A stretch of DNA of 33,804 bases. Origin: Silene noctiflora (Eukaryota; Streptophyta; Magnoliopsida; Caryophyllales; Caryophyllaceae). This document shows, piece after piece, positions 24,087-33,680 of the stretch; position 1 is the first letter of the stretch; every line of letters begins with the position of its first letter. A program made the translations under genes and the position numbers. The notes below the pieces were generated by a model. That model had not been told where the DNA came from. It ran no database searches and was given only the letters and a program-made list of their open reading frames with translations. The stretch lies in NCBI GenBank assembly GCA_009801015.1, contig VHZZ01000002.1:1314780-1348583 (forward strand). Reading direction: 5' to 3'.

Positions 24087-24295
24087 ACCCAAGCATGGAG
24101 TAAGAAAAGATTTTAGAGAGAAAGAGAAGGAGAGAATGATTTGTGTGTTTGAAATGCTATAAGGGTGTGGTATTTATAGGATAAAGAGGAAGGATCAGAA
24201 GCCCGCTCAATACACACGGCCCCTTGGCAACCAACCCAAGCTTGGACTAAGAATTTAGAGAGAAAGAGAAGGAGAGAATGAAGGATCAGGAGCCT
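24087..24295. repeat. imperfect tandem duplication with TATA-like site between copies
   Basis: The words ACCCAAGC-TGGA-TAAGA followed by TTTAGAGAGAAAGAGAAGGA occur near 24087-24139 and again at 24236-24280, about 145 bp apart. Both are followed by GGATCAG-AGCC. The first copy has an extra piece containing, on the minus strand, CTATAAATACC (24169-24179), a good TATA box. The block is probably the LTR or leader region of the surrounding element. Confidence 0.7.
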
Positions 24296-24450
24296 ACGGC
24301 CCGTACCGCAGGTGCTCTACCAGAGCTCAGAGCCTCGTGCCCGGCCCGGCGTGGCATGCGCGTGCGTGTTGTGGTAGAGCCCCTTTACAACTACACATGT
24401 AGTAATGAAACTCAAGTGATCACTTATAAGCTATACAACTCCAGTTTATT

Positions 24451-26159
24451 CTACCAATCATTGGCGGATTTGGAGGGGGGGGGGGGGGGACGGGGGGCAC
24501 GTGCCCTCACGTGGAAAAAAAAAAAAAAAACTGAAAAAAATAGAGGAAAGCGCGAGGGACTGAGGGAGAGTTAGAACTTACAAACACAATTCTAGAAAAC
24601 ACAATCCCTAAATGGCTAAATACAACCACTAACCACCATTTTCAGCCGCCTTCTCCTCGTCGGCGTCCTCACCGCTGCCGTCTGCCTCCCCTAATCCCTC
24701 TTCATTCTCGCCAATCGTCATCTCGGTATGTTTAATGTTCTTAATTTTTTCCCCAAATTCGATTATTGCATATTTGATTGAATGTTTGGTTATTTTGTTA
24801 ATTATTATCATTAGTTTGTTATCTATTTGTGTAATTGAAGATTTGTGGTAGTTTAGATTGAATGATTGGTTAATTATATCATTTTCCTCAAACCCCAAAT
24901 TACTCACTCACTTAGCAATTAATTTCGGTTTGCAGGACACTTATTCGAGTTCAATTTCTGTATTTTGGGTGATTATACGGGGCAAATAAGACTCAAACCT
25001 CTTGTTGAGTTGTTGTCATACTAGTCTGTACTAGATCATTAAGACCAGCTTTGAACTTCCCTAAAGACCCTAATTTGAGTATGGTGTCATTTCTGTTCAG
25101 AAACATTTCCTCTGTATGGAATAAACCCGCTTTAATGGATTCTGATTCGGGTCAAGTTTTGAGTTTTTCCCAGCTTAAATCCATGGTTGCTAAGGTTTCC
25201 CATGGGATTATCAACTTGGGTATTAAAAAACGAGATGTTGTTCTTATTTTCGCTCCGAATTCAATTCAATATCCTGTTATTTTTCTGGGTATTATTGCTG
25301 CTGGTGCAATTGCTACTACGTTAATNCCGTTTATACTGTTTCTGAGATTAATNAACAAGTTAATGATTGTAAGCCAAAGTTGATTGTGACTGTCCCAGAA
25401 TTGTGGGATAAAGTCAACCATCTTAAGTTGCCTGCATTGATCATAGGGGAAAAGGGTAATGGTAATAATTTGATTTCGACCGAGAAATTNGTTTGTTTTA
25501 GTGATTTGGTTAATGGGGTTGAGGTAGATTTACCTAAGGTTTTGATCAGACACTGGTGTTAGTAAGGGTGTTATATTGAGNCATAGAAATTTTATCACGG
25601 CCGCGATTATGGTTACGACTGTCCAAGTATATGAAGGTGAAATGGACTTTGTTTCTTTAACCATCATCTTGCCATATTGTGCTTTGCTACGCACGTATGT
25701 AAGAGTGGTGTCAGCTTGTGTTCTTGATAATTAGATAATTATTATTATAGANGTTAACATGTTAGTGTCGTGAAAATTGTTTCTTTGTAGATTAATGATG
25801 AATTCCAAAGGCTTAGAATACTTTTGGAGTCGGAAGTCACAAAAAATCACATCGTCATCTTCTCCATTGTCATTGGAACCTCAAAATGATATGCCTTCAC
25901 TAATTTCAACTCAANATCACCCTAGTCACTTATATTGAGAGAGATTNTTTTGNANAAGTTAGTGATGATGATATTATTAGGCATTTCNAAGATATGAATC
26001 CTCGTCGGATGACTTTAGATTTTTCCTTAGTAATCTGTAATTTTATTACTATGTATTTATTGACGATATTAGAATTTAGTGTACAAATGTTGTCTACGAA
26101 TTTTTTTTCTTACTATGTCACTCCTTTACTCAAATCCTGGATCCGCCCCTGCTACCAAT
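24451..26159 (+). mobile_element. hAT-like element carrying a captured gene fragment
   Basis: An exact 8-base duplication CTACCAAT lies at 24451-24458 and 26152-26159. The enclosed 1693 bp starts CATTGGCGGATTTGG and, on the other strand, CAGGGGCGGATCCAGG: imperfect terminal inverted repeats of the CAGGGGCGGA type found on hAT elements, and 8 bp is the hAT duplication size. Inside are a G16 run, an A16 run, an intron-like stretch (donor GTATGT near 24727, acceptor GCAG near 24935) and a broken 4CL-like gene piece. Single ambiguous bases cluster in it. No complete transposase is present. Confidence 0.8.
25030..25720 (+). pseudogene. fragment of a 4-coumarate:CoA ligase-like (AMP-forming acyl-CoA synthetase) gene
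   Basis: The translated sequence matches the N-terminal third of peroxisomal-type 4CL-like enzymes: FPKDPNLSMVSFLFRNISS, then VVLIFAPNSIQYPVIFLGII, GAIATT, and in another frame NPVYTVSEINKQVNDCKPK and IVTVPELWDKV. The frame breaks near 25320, consistent with a one-base deletion. After LPKVLIR (about 25550) a second break joins directly to TGVSKGVIL-HRNF, so the first half of the AMP-binding P-loop (the YSSGT part) is lost. The catalytic two-thirds is absent. It cannot make an active enzyme. It lies wholly inside the hAT-like element, so the likely origin is capture of a host gene. Confidence 0.85.
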
Positions 26160-26355
26160 GTGGGATAATAAATGTTTCTTATGAAGCAAAACTTCTAACA
26201 CCAAAATGCATCACGAACAAATCACCATAGATAGATAAAGCCATATAATTTTACGAGGGATGCAATTGCCCGGAACCAGAAACAATTTTGTGTGGGGATG
26301 AACATTTTTTTAAATTATTTGGAATACTAAATAGAATTCATTAATAGAGTTCATA

Positions 26356-26625
26356 TAAGGAGGTGTTTGGTTGGTATCATCCATTTTAATGTTTGGTTGG
26401 AACATTTTGTAATGGAGTTAGATACCCAATGAATTCTAACTCCATTCCAACATCTTGGAATCTCATACTCACCTCCTCCTTATGGATTAAAACTCCCATA
26501 CCTTTATGTTTATTTTTTCCAATGAACCAAACAAGTTTTAAAATGTATGGAGTTAGAGCCTCATACTTCTATGGTTTCTATCTCAATCAATTCCACTTCT
26601 AAGCAGCTAACCAAACGACCTCTAA
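26356..26625. mobile_element. Tourist-like (PIF/Harbinger) MITE
   Basis: TAA occurs at 26356-26358 and 26623-26625. The 264-bp interior begins GGAGGTGTTTGGTTGG and ends CTAACCAAACGACCTC, giving an inverted terminal repeat of the form GAGGT-GTTTGGTT. A three-base TAA duplication and a GTTTGGTT-containing end fit Tourist elements. Removing it restores GTTCATATAAGAGGGT, which matches GTTCATAAAAGAGAGT in the left LTR copy, so the insertion boundary is confirmed by an internal empty-site copy. Confidence 0.85.
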
Positions 26626-26717
26626 GAGGGTTGTTATTGATTCGAATGGCTGTCTTGACAGATATAATATGATCGATATATTTAATAATCTTACTACCCA
26701 AAACCTAAACTTAGAAT

Positions 26718-27966
26718 CATCCCATATATACTTCTCATATATACTAAAAGAATAACACTTCTCCAAATAATCCAGCTCAGTTTTCCAACCCAAGTATTTC
26801 ACATATTAAAATAAAATCCACTTGCTATAGATATATATGAAAACCCAGTATGCCAACTATTTTATTTTACAATATTTACATCCCAATTATTTTATGCCAT
26901 AAGTAACTATTTTCTTATCCCCTATATACTAAGAGAATAAAAACCTCAAAACTTTTCCCTCTAAAGTGCTCTAGCTCAAATATGGAAACAAATAAAATTT
27001 TCATTCATTAAATTTATCTTTCATTTAAAAATAATAATCTTTTCTTCATTAAACTTTAAAATATAAACTTTTAACGAAAATAAAATAAAATTGGTATAAA
27101 GTTATAAATTATACATGACCATAAATCGTTATTATTAACTTCGTGACGAAAAAGAATTTATTTATATAATTTGAGGTAATTAAAATATTTCTGTAAAAAA
27201 GTAGACATTTCATGAAATTACTCAAATTTCTTAATATTAACTTTTTTTTTTTCAAAACAAAATCCAATCCAGTGAGATGAAAGATGAAATTCATGAGACT
27301 GTAAAATGTAAAATGTATATATATACCTCACATTTGCGCGGAATCTAGACTAGTCTTACTACTAAGAGAACAAAAATACTCTTAATTTTCCCTCCAAAAT
27401 GCATCTAGCTCAATAAGGAAACAAGTAACATTTTGTTTCAATAAACTATTACCTTTTCATTAAAATATAATCTTATAATTAAACTCTAATATTTTAATCA
27501 AATTCAAAATTATGATTTGTTCATTATAATAAAATAAAATCAGTATTAAACTATAGACTATAAATTGCTAAATTTTTCATAATTCAGAAATTATTACTTT
27601 GGGATTAAGTCACTGATGTTGTTGTTGCAAAAATTATTAATTTATTAGAGAATAATTTGACACATACTTACTATTAGGTTCGTGACAAAAAAAAACATTA
27701 AAATTATAGGTCAGGATTTATAAAATGAAATTCGTCATTTTATGATAAAAAAAACAAAAGAATTTTCATAAAATTACACATTTCATAATTTTACTCAATT
27801 CTCTTTGATTAGTATTTTATTTTAATTAATTTATTTTCATATCAAAATATAATGGAGTGAAATAGTAAATATTAATGAGGTGCCAATAAAAAATGTATAA
27901 ATAATAATAACAAAAAAATAAAAACTTTATATATAGTGTGCATGCATTACGCGGGGTCTATACTAG
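26718..27966 (+). mobile_element. cluster of Helitron-like units
   Basis: This stretch is missing from the left LTR copy, which reads straight across (near 23392). TAGAAT borders it on both sides. Three starts resemble one another: near 26733 (TATATACTAAAAGAATAACA), 26928 (TCCCCTATATACTAAGAGAA) and 27354 (TCTTACTACTAAGAGAACAA). Two ends are alike, GCGCGG-AATCTAGACTAG (to 27353) and ACGCGGGGTCTATACTAG (to 27966). Starts in TC and ends in CTAG fit plant Helitrons. The unit at 26928-27353 is preceded by A and followed by T, as expected. No Rep/helicase gene is present. Confidence 0.65.
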
Positions 27967-28235
27967 AATATTAATAACGGAAACAATATATGATAATATT
28001 GATATTATTCCCTAACAATGATATATTATTCTCTACAATTATATGTGGATTTGCGACATATCCTAACAATTTCAACATACATCTACTGGTGGAGTTACGT
28101 CATTAAACTAGCTATGATTTCTAAAGATTCTGAAGAGGATGATGAGATAGTCATTTCATTCTAAGTAAAAAAAATTGTATACTTAACAAAAAGTTGACAT
28201 GTAATTGTAATTTGATTACAGTAGATGAACCTATT

Positions 28236-31060
28236 TTAAAGCGATTGAAGTGAATCTCTACTACTAGATGAGGCTGAGTTAGTGTAGTTTTCTGAACGTT
28301 GTTTTCTAAATGAAGAGAAAGAGAAGGATGACTTTAAAGATCTAGGTTTACGATAACCAACAGGCAGCCCATAATTCTGATAAACTTGAATCCTCCCGTC
28401 TTTACCTGCAGTAACAATGACAAGCCCCCACAAGTGGCTACCACTCAATACGCTCTCACACACATTCCTTAAGAAATCATGGTCAATGTTTCCAATTGTT
28501 GGTGGTACTACCGAAGGATCATGGTCATTGTTTCCAATTGTTGGTGGTACTACCGAAGGATCATGGTCATTGTTTCCAATTGTTGGTGGTACTACCGAAG
28601 GGCTCGACGACCCATTATCATTATCAATACAACACATGTATCTTGCTGTCTTGTATTCAAGATCATCATTGTCATCACTCTGGTTATGTAGAGATGGTGT
28701 AATACCGTACCAGGGTATAGCTATCAGTGCATTGTCTGATATAAAACTCTCACATGACCAGATGTTCTTACTTTTTCCTTGTTCCCACTTGGAAAATCTC
28801 TCATTCTCGTGGTGATTCCAAACATATATATTCGATTCTTCCGTGGCCGAAATCACATGCTTCCCATCTGAAGTAAAAGATGCAAATATTTGTCTCTTAC
28901 GATCAATTAGCGGTGGCAGAGAACCTGTATGTATTTGAGACAAAGTGAGTGCATTTCTATCATCATACATATTCTATTTACTAATGCAACAAAACATAAT
29001 GCGAGATTGCAGTAAATCTGGTAAAATGAGGAATATAATATGGAATCACCTCTCAATTTACAAATAACATCGGCTCCTCTAAGGACTCGAAGTTGGGAGT
29101 CAGCAGAGCAAACCACCACTTCTTTTGGATTAACTGGAGAAAACTGTGACGAGGCACTAAAGTTAGTTACTTTGTTGACTATTATAACAGAGAAATTAGG
29201 GCAATATGACATGTGCGCTTCAACCTGAAAACCAGTTATCCGTTTGCAAGTGAAAGTCTTCTTGCTTTGTAAGGACAACACCAGATGGTGTCGCAAGGAG
29301 TCATCTATATATATATTGCATATAAATCTCATCAGAAAACTTGATTTTTCTAAGAGGATAATTATGTCAATAATTTATGGAGAAGCAAATTAAACATGCC
29401 TTTGATGTCAAAAAAAGAGCAACTTCCTGTCATAGAACCAACAATACCACTCTGCAATCAATAATTGAATAAAATTCCATAAATATTATACTAAGAGGAT
29501 AGACAAGGCCGGACATTAAAGTGCGTGCGTGGTACTCAACCTTTCCGTCGGGTTTATAACAAATTGCAGTCACTATTTCTTTGATATCAAGCCAATGAAC
29601 GACTTGACAACTAAAAACTTCCCAAATACGGATTATGCCATCAATAGAACCGCTAATGAAGTAGTTATCATCTACGGGATTGAACTCAGCACATGTCACT
29701 GCATATAATAAATTCATGAGCAGTGTCACATAACTTTTTATTTTGTGTTAACTCCATCATGACTTATACATTAACATGACATGAGACACAGGAAAAAAGC
29801 CTCACATTACCATAATCGTTATGAGGAAATGTTTCAAGACATTCGCCACATCCTAGTTGCCACAAACGAACTGTTTTATCGATAGAAGAAGAAAGAAGAT
29901 GCTGCGCAAAAGAAAAACCAATTAGTCATACGCACCATATATAAAGCACAATCTTTCTGAATTGCATCATATTATACGGAGTACATACTAACCCCTTTCC
30001 TGGACCATGAAATATCTAGGATGTCATTTTCATGTCCACGAAACTCATGCATGGGCTTCTCCAATATCCGAAAACACTTCTGAGGTACCATGATGGAAGA
30101 ATCTGATGATTTCCTTAACTTATTAATGACACTTCCATCTTCTTTGACTTTTAGGAAGGAAGCCAAACTGGAAGTTCCATTTACCAAAAAATAAAGACTT
30201 GTTGATGCAGAGCTAAAATTTAACAGATCAAAATCAGTTGATTTATCATCCTCTGTCACCTCCCATATACTCAAACTTCCATCTTCACCGCCGCTAGCAA
30301 GGTGTCGCCCATCGTGGCTAAATTTCATAGCAAGTATAGGACCATTATGCGCCAAAAAGTCTTGTTTTCTATATAAGGATGACATCTCCTTGGACCATTT
30401 TTTATGAGATCGTACCCGAACTTTCTGACTACTACACCCAAATACTTGGCTATAGTTATATACCTTGTTTTCACTAAATTTATCTTTAGCGAGCATACTA
30501 GCAGCTTTAAAACTAAACCTCTTTAGCCATCCTTTCTTCCCCTGCTGCTCCTCCTTTATACCCACCTTCTCGTAGTCTTCTTTGGTTTCGCCTTCTCTTT
30601 CCACTATATCCGGAACCAATTTCTTTGAATCAAATGTCCTTGGGAGTTTTTCATAGTCTTCACAGGCGTTAATTGTATCTACGCTCTCTTCATCGAGTCT
30701 CCTAGGTAGTTCATCCTGATGTACACTATCTTCTTCATTTACTAGTTGCTTTAAATTAGCAGTCATCTCGACAGAACCTTGAGGAGGAATTATGCAATCA
30801 TGATTAGGACCTTCTCTTGCGGTTAAACATCTTTCTATGACAAAACCGGTCTTCCTTGTAAACTCGTCACGACGCTCATCTATGCTTCTTGGGTTTCCTG
30901 TCCAAAAGTCATATTCAAAATTACTTAGATCGTTAATGTTACCTACTTGTCGAATTTTGGACATAATGTCTCCGGAATCTTCTGACGCACTATCATATTC
31001 TGATGAAATTTCTTCTGGTGCATCAAAAAACTTCTCCTTGTTTGTATAAGAACTTGCCAT
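28236..31060 (-). CDS. WD40-repeat protein (plant WDR44-like), 7 exons
   Basis: Exons in coding order: 31060-29993, 29901-29811, 29698-29541, 29451-29400, 29304-29225, 29143-29050, 28924-28236; about 743 aa. The N-terminal ~230 residues are acidic and low in domains, with FFDAPEE near the start and [18 protein letters not shown] (about 37-54), a pattern seen in plant proteins related to WD repeat protein 44. A basic patch ([16 protein letters not shown]) follows. Seven WD40-like blades then run from [20 protein letters not shown] to [14 protein letters not shown], a complete propeller for protein binding. Between blades 6 and 7 there is a low-complexity insert with 14-residue repeats. The tail is rich in Ser. 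Exon 4 appears to use a GC donor (AAAG|GCATGT). No enzymatic role or partner can be inferred. Confidence 0.9.
28476..28601 (-). repeat. in-frame 42-bp coding minisatellite (three copies)
   Basis: Three units of 42 bp (28476-28517, 28518-28559, 28560-28601) differ by at most a base or two and encode three 14-residue repeats, [14 protein letters not shown] and a near-copy, in the WD40 protein. The unit length is a multiple of three, so copy number can change without a frameshift. Confidence 0.97.
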
Positions 31061-31583
31061 TATGCAAGTAATTTAATTAAGAACTTGCCAATTTGTTCCT
31101 CATCCATGGTTTTGGTGAAAACGCAACATATTTTCTTAAACTTATGGTAGGATAATTTTCCTCAATTAGTATTGAACAATGTGAAACAAGAGACAGATAA
31201 GTTGACATCGGATCCAAGTGAACGAAAATGTGATCAACTTAATTCCTTAATCATCTATTTGATAATCTCATTCCTTTGATTTTTTTTTTAAAATATTTTT
31301 AATAGGAAACAATCAAGAGATGTACCAAAATGGAGATAAACAATCATTTTACTTGTTTGCCTTGTTTCTCTAATTCCAATCCTTAATTACCCCTTTGGCA
31401 ATGACCCATTTTCAACCTCACAATAAATTTAATATGTCCAGCTAACTTCTAAGTCTCTCTAAATACAATCCTATATTAAGTAAATGGAAGATGTAAACAA
31501 TATGGATGTTCAGTTACACCTATAAAAAGAATATTATTTTAAAAGCCTAATTTTACTCTCCAACAATTAAAAAACATTGACTT

Positions 31584-31950
31584 TTAGGGTAAGATTATTG
31601 GCACTGCTTTGATAAGTTTTAAGACAAGACTCACTCAAAGACTAACAATAATCTACAAAAGTCTTGACAAAGTCTCAAGTTGAGTGTTGGATTTCCAAGA
31701 CTCAACTTAAGACTTTAAGTGAGTCTTGATCCCACCATGAGTGGAAAGTACCCAATTAATGGATATCATGTAACATTTTTATTTTGAAAAAAAAAAAAAA
31801 GTAAGTAAAGTGGGAAGTAGAAAAGTAGAGTTTGAGGTGAGTCGGATAAGGTATAAAGTCTGAAGGAAGTCTAAACAATAAAGAAATAATAAAAGTTGGT
31901 GGAAAGCTGATGTGACAGAGTCTCAGGATTTGGAAGATAATCTTACCTTA
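31584..31950. mobile_element. second Tourist-like MITE, strongly self-complementary
   Basis: TTA lies at 31584-31586 and 31948-31950. The interior of 361 bp starts GGGTAAGATTATTGGCAC and ends GAAGATAATCTTACC, an inverted repeat of about 11 bases (GGTAAGATTAT). Inside, AAGACTCACTCAAAGAC pairs with GACTTTAAGTGAGTCTT (one mismatch), and AAGTTGAGTGTTGGA with TCCAAGACTCAACTT, so the element can fold into a long hairpin. It sits about 525 bp upstream of the WD40 start codon. Confidence 0.65.
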
Positions 31951-32284
31951 GGCTTTTCTAATACCTAGCTATTTTATATTTTTCGTTGTGCTTCCAGACT
32001 TTATACTTATCTTTATCATAAACCCTCAGCCTTTTGGATACTCCCCCTCGCATAAAATCCTCAATCAACTACAATTCTCGCACATTAACATTACATCACC
32101 ATCCTTAATAAAAAAAACACAAACTAGATTAAAACATGTTTCATGAAGCAACGATTGATAATGAAAATTTTATAGGTTGTCGGGTAGGTGCACTGGTTTG
32201 TTTAAATTTGATAACGTAATTGTAGTAACATTGGAAGTAACAAATATGATAATAATCACTCATATATCAGTAATAAAAGTAACA

Positions 32285-32410
32285 ATAATAACAGTGGGAT
32301 CGTGGAAGTAATAGTAACAGCAACGGGAGAAGTGAAATTAACATTATTAAATGCCGGGATATTGAAAGAAACGATAATGACAGCGGGATTAGTGAGTGTA
32401 GCAGTACTTA
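32285..32410. repeat. degenerate ~30-bp minisatellite
   Basis: GGGAT/GGGAG cores recur at 32296, 32325, 32356 and 32385 with similar flanks (AACAG/AATGACAG before, GTGAAA or GTAA after). The open frame through it reads as repeat, not as a gene. Confidence 0.6.
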
Positions 32411-32660
32411 CAACAATCGCAATGAAAGTAACACTTAGAGAATTGGCCTGGGCTGGTTCGTGTAAACCGCATGACTCAGCCTAGGTCAATTTGTGTGTTT
32501 TACATGAATGCACCATTTCATTTTTTTTCCCATTGCGTTCGTCTCGTCAAAATAAGCGATTTGAAAAAAATTTCGTCGAAAATGGACATTCGAGCAGAAA
32601 ATTATGGCCGCTTAAACTTTTTCGTTCTTAATAGCCAATTTTTATCTCAATTTAAATCAT

Positions 32661-32980
32661 TACTCCCTCCTATCCGTTATTTTCTACCCTATTTCCTAAA
32701 ACGGATTATTCAGGTTTTCTTCCCCTTTCTATTTTTGGTAACAATTTACTCTTATTTTATCCATCCCTCTCCCCTATCACAAACCCCACCCAACACTTTT
32801 ATTCTTATTTTATTCATTCCTTTCTCTTATCACCAAACCCCACCAACTCTTTTACTCTTATTTTATTCCTACCCCTCTACAATCCCCCAACCCCACATTT
32901 TCTTTTATCAATATAATACTCCCTCCCTTAATCTCCGTGCCCACTTGAAAGGGGAAGAAGATAGTGGATGGGAGGGAGTA
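32661..32980. mobile_element. Stowaway MITE (Tc1/mariner type)
   Basis: TA lies at 32661-32662 and 32979-32980. The 316-bp interior starts CTCCCTCCTATCCGTTAT and its reverse complement starts CTCCCTCCCATCCACTAT, a classic Stowaway terminal repeat. A second CTCCCTCC start occurs inside near 32912, close to the right end. Between them are three degenerate copies, about 54 bp apart, of a CTCTTATTTTATTC / CAAACCCCACC pattern. Confidence 0.88.
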
Positions 32981-33224
32981 TTATTTATCGTTTATGTTAT
33001 CAATGCTTAGAACATAGATAAAAAGTTCATTAATTCTTAAGTTCAATATTATTTTTATGTTAATTCATAGGTAATTAAGACGATAATTCATATCTAATTT
33101 AAGTTACCGTCACTTATTTTCGATTAATTGACACAAAATAATGTTAGAAATATATTGTAGAGAGAGAAGGACAAAGTTGGAAAACTAAAATGAAAAGTAC
33201 GGGTGAAATGAGTAATATAGGTGC

Positions 33225-33680
33225 GGAATTAGGGATGATAATTATGGTCCAAACCAAACCGAANCCGAATCAAACNGAAGGAAAANTTTCGATCCAAACC
33301 CACCCTTTGAAAACCCATCCCCGNTCCACTATTTAAAAACTCATATCCATATCCACTATTGAAAAACCCGAACCAAATCCAAACCCGATCCATTCATGCC
33401 CGAACCCGATCTAATCGGATATTTTTGAAAATTTAGGCTTTATTAAACCTGAAATTTTTATTTTCTTATATAAGATTAATTTTTTTATGTAGTCAAATAA
33501 AGTTTCGGATTGGGTTTTGGATTATACGGTGGATCGGGTATGAGTTTGAAAAAAGTATTATGAAAGGGATATGGATTTTAAAATTGTGGATATAGATATA
33601 GATTTGTGATCTAATAAGTAAGTGGATCGGGTCTTGCAAAACCCGATCGTATCCGACCCATTCGATGACAATGCCGAATA
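33225..33680. repeat. repeat rich in ACCCGATCC/GGATCGGGT words (possible hAT MITE)
   Basis: The left part (about 33240-33420) is rich in AACCCGATCC-like words, and the right part (about 33500-33660) in their reverse complements (GGATCGGGT). The bounds AGGGATGATAATTATGG and GATGACAATGCC resemble degraded hAT ends. No clean target duplication was found. Three ambiguous bases between about 33264 and 33324 suggest a collapsed multi-copy repeat. Confidence 0.35.

Larger units (their letters stand above)
23254..28068 (-). mobile_element. nested LTR-retrotransposon-like remnant (Copia-like), minus strand
   Basis: Two related blocks in the same orientation occur at 23298-23478 and, split by insertions, at 26632-26717 plus 27967-28068. 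Read on the minus strand each starts TGTTAGGATA or TGTCAGGATA, as Copia LTRs often do. Just inside the 3' copy is a purine tract, GTGAGTTTGAGAGGA, in the position of a polypurine tract. ATTTC lies directly outside both ends (23249-23253 and 28069-28073), the 5-bp size expected for such elements. I see no gag or pol coding, so it is non-autonomous or badly deleted. The left end of the left LTR aligns poorly with the right copy, so the extent of each LTR is unsure. It was later split by the hAT-like, Tourist-like and Helitron-like elements. Confidence 0.6.

Noticed and set aside
23718-24096. Two short minus-strand frames inside the LTR element
   Set aside because: They lie downstream of a TATA-like site on the same strand but resemble no gag or other known protein. 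They are more likely an untranslated LTR or leader sequence.
24278-24574. 98-codon open frame rich in Gly/Arg
   Set aside because: It crosses the hAT-like element's end at 24458, including G16 and A16 runs, so it is repeat sequence and not a gene.
26142-26158. GCCCCTGCTACCAA as a tRNA primer-binding site next to the right LTR
   Set aside because: It partly resembles the initiator-tRNA site complement, but the join is created by the hAT-like insertion (element end plus CTACCAAT duplication), so the match is accidental.
28417-28815. 132-codon open frame on the plus strand over the WD40 gene's last exon
   Set aside because: It is the antisense shadow of the 42-bp coding repeat in the WD40 gene, and the minus-strand reading continues conserved WD40 blades.
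32302-33010. Plus-strand open frames of 60 and 179 codons near the right end
   Set aside because: They run through a 30-bp minisatellite and a Stowaway MITE, are low in complexity and match no protein pattern I know.
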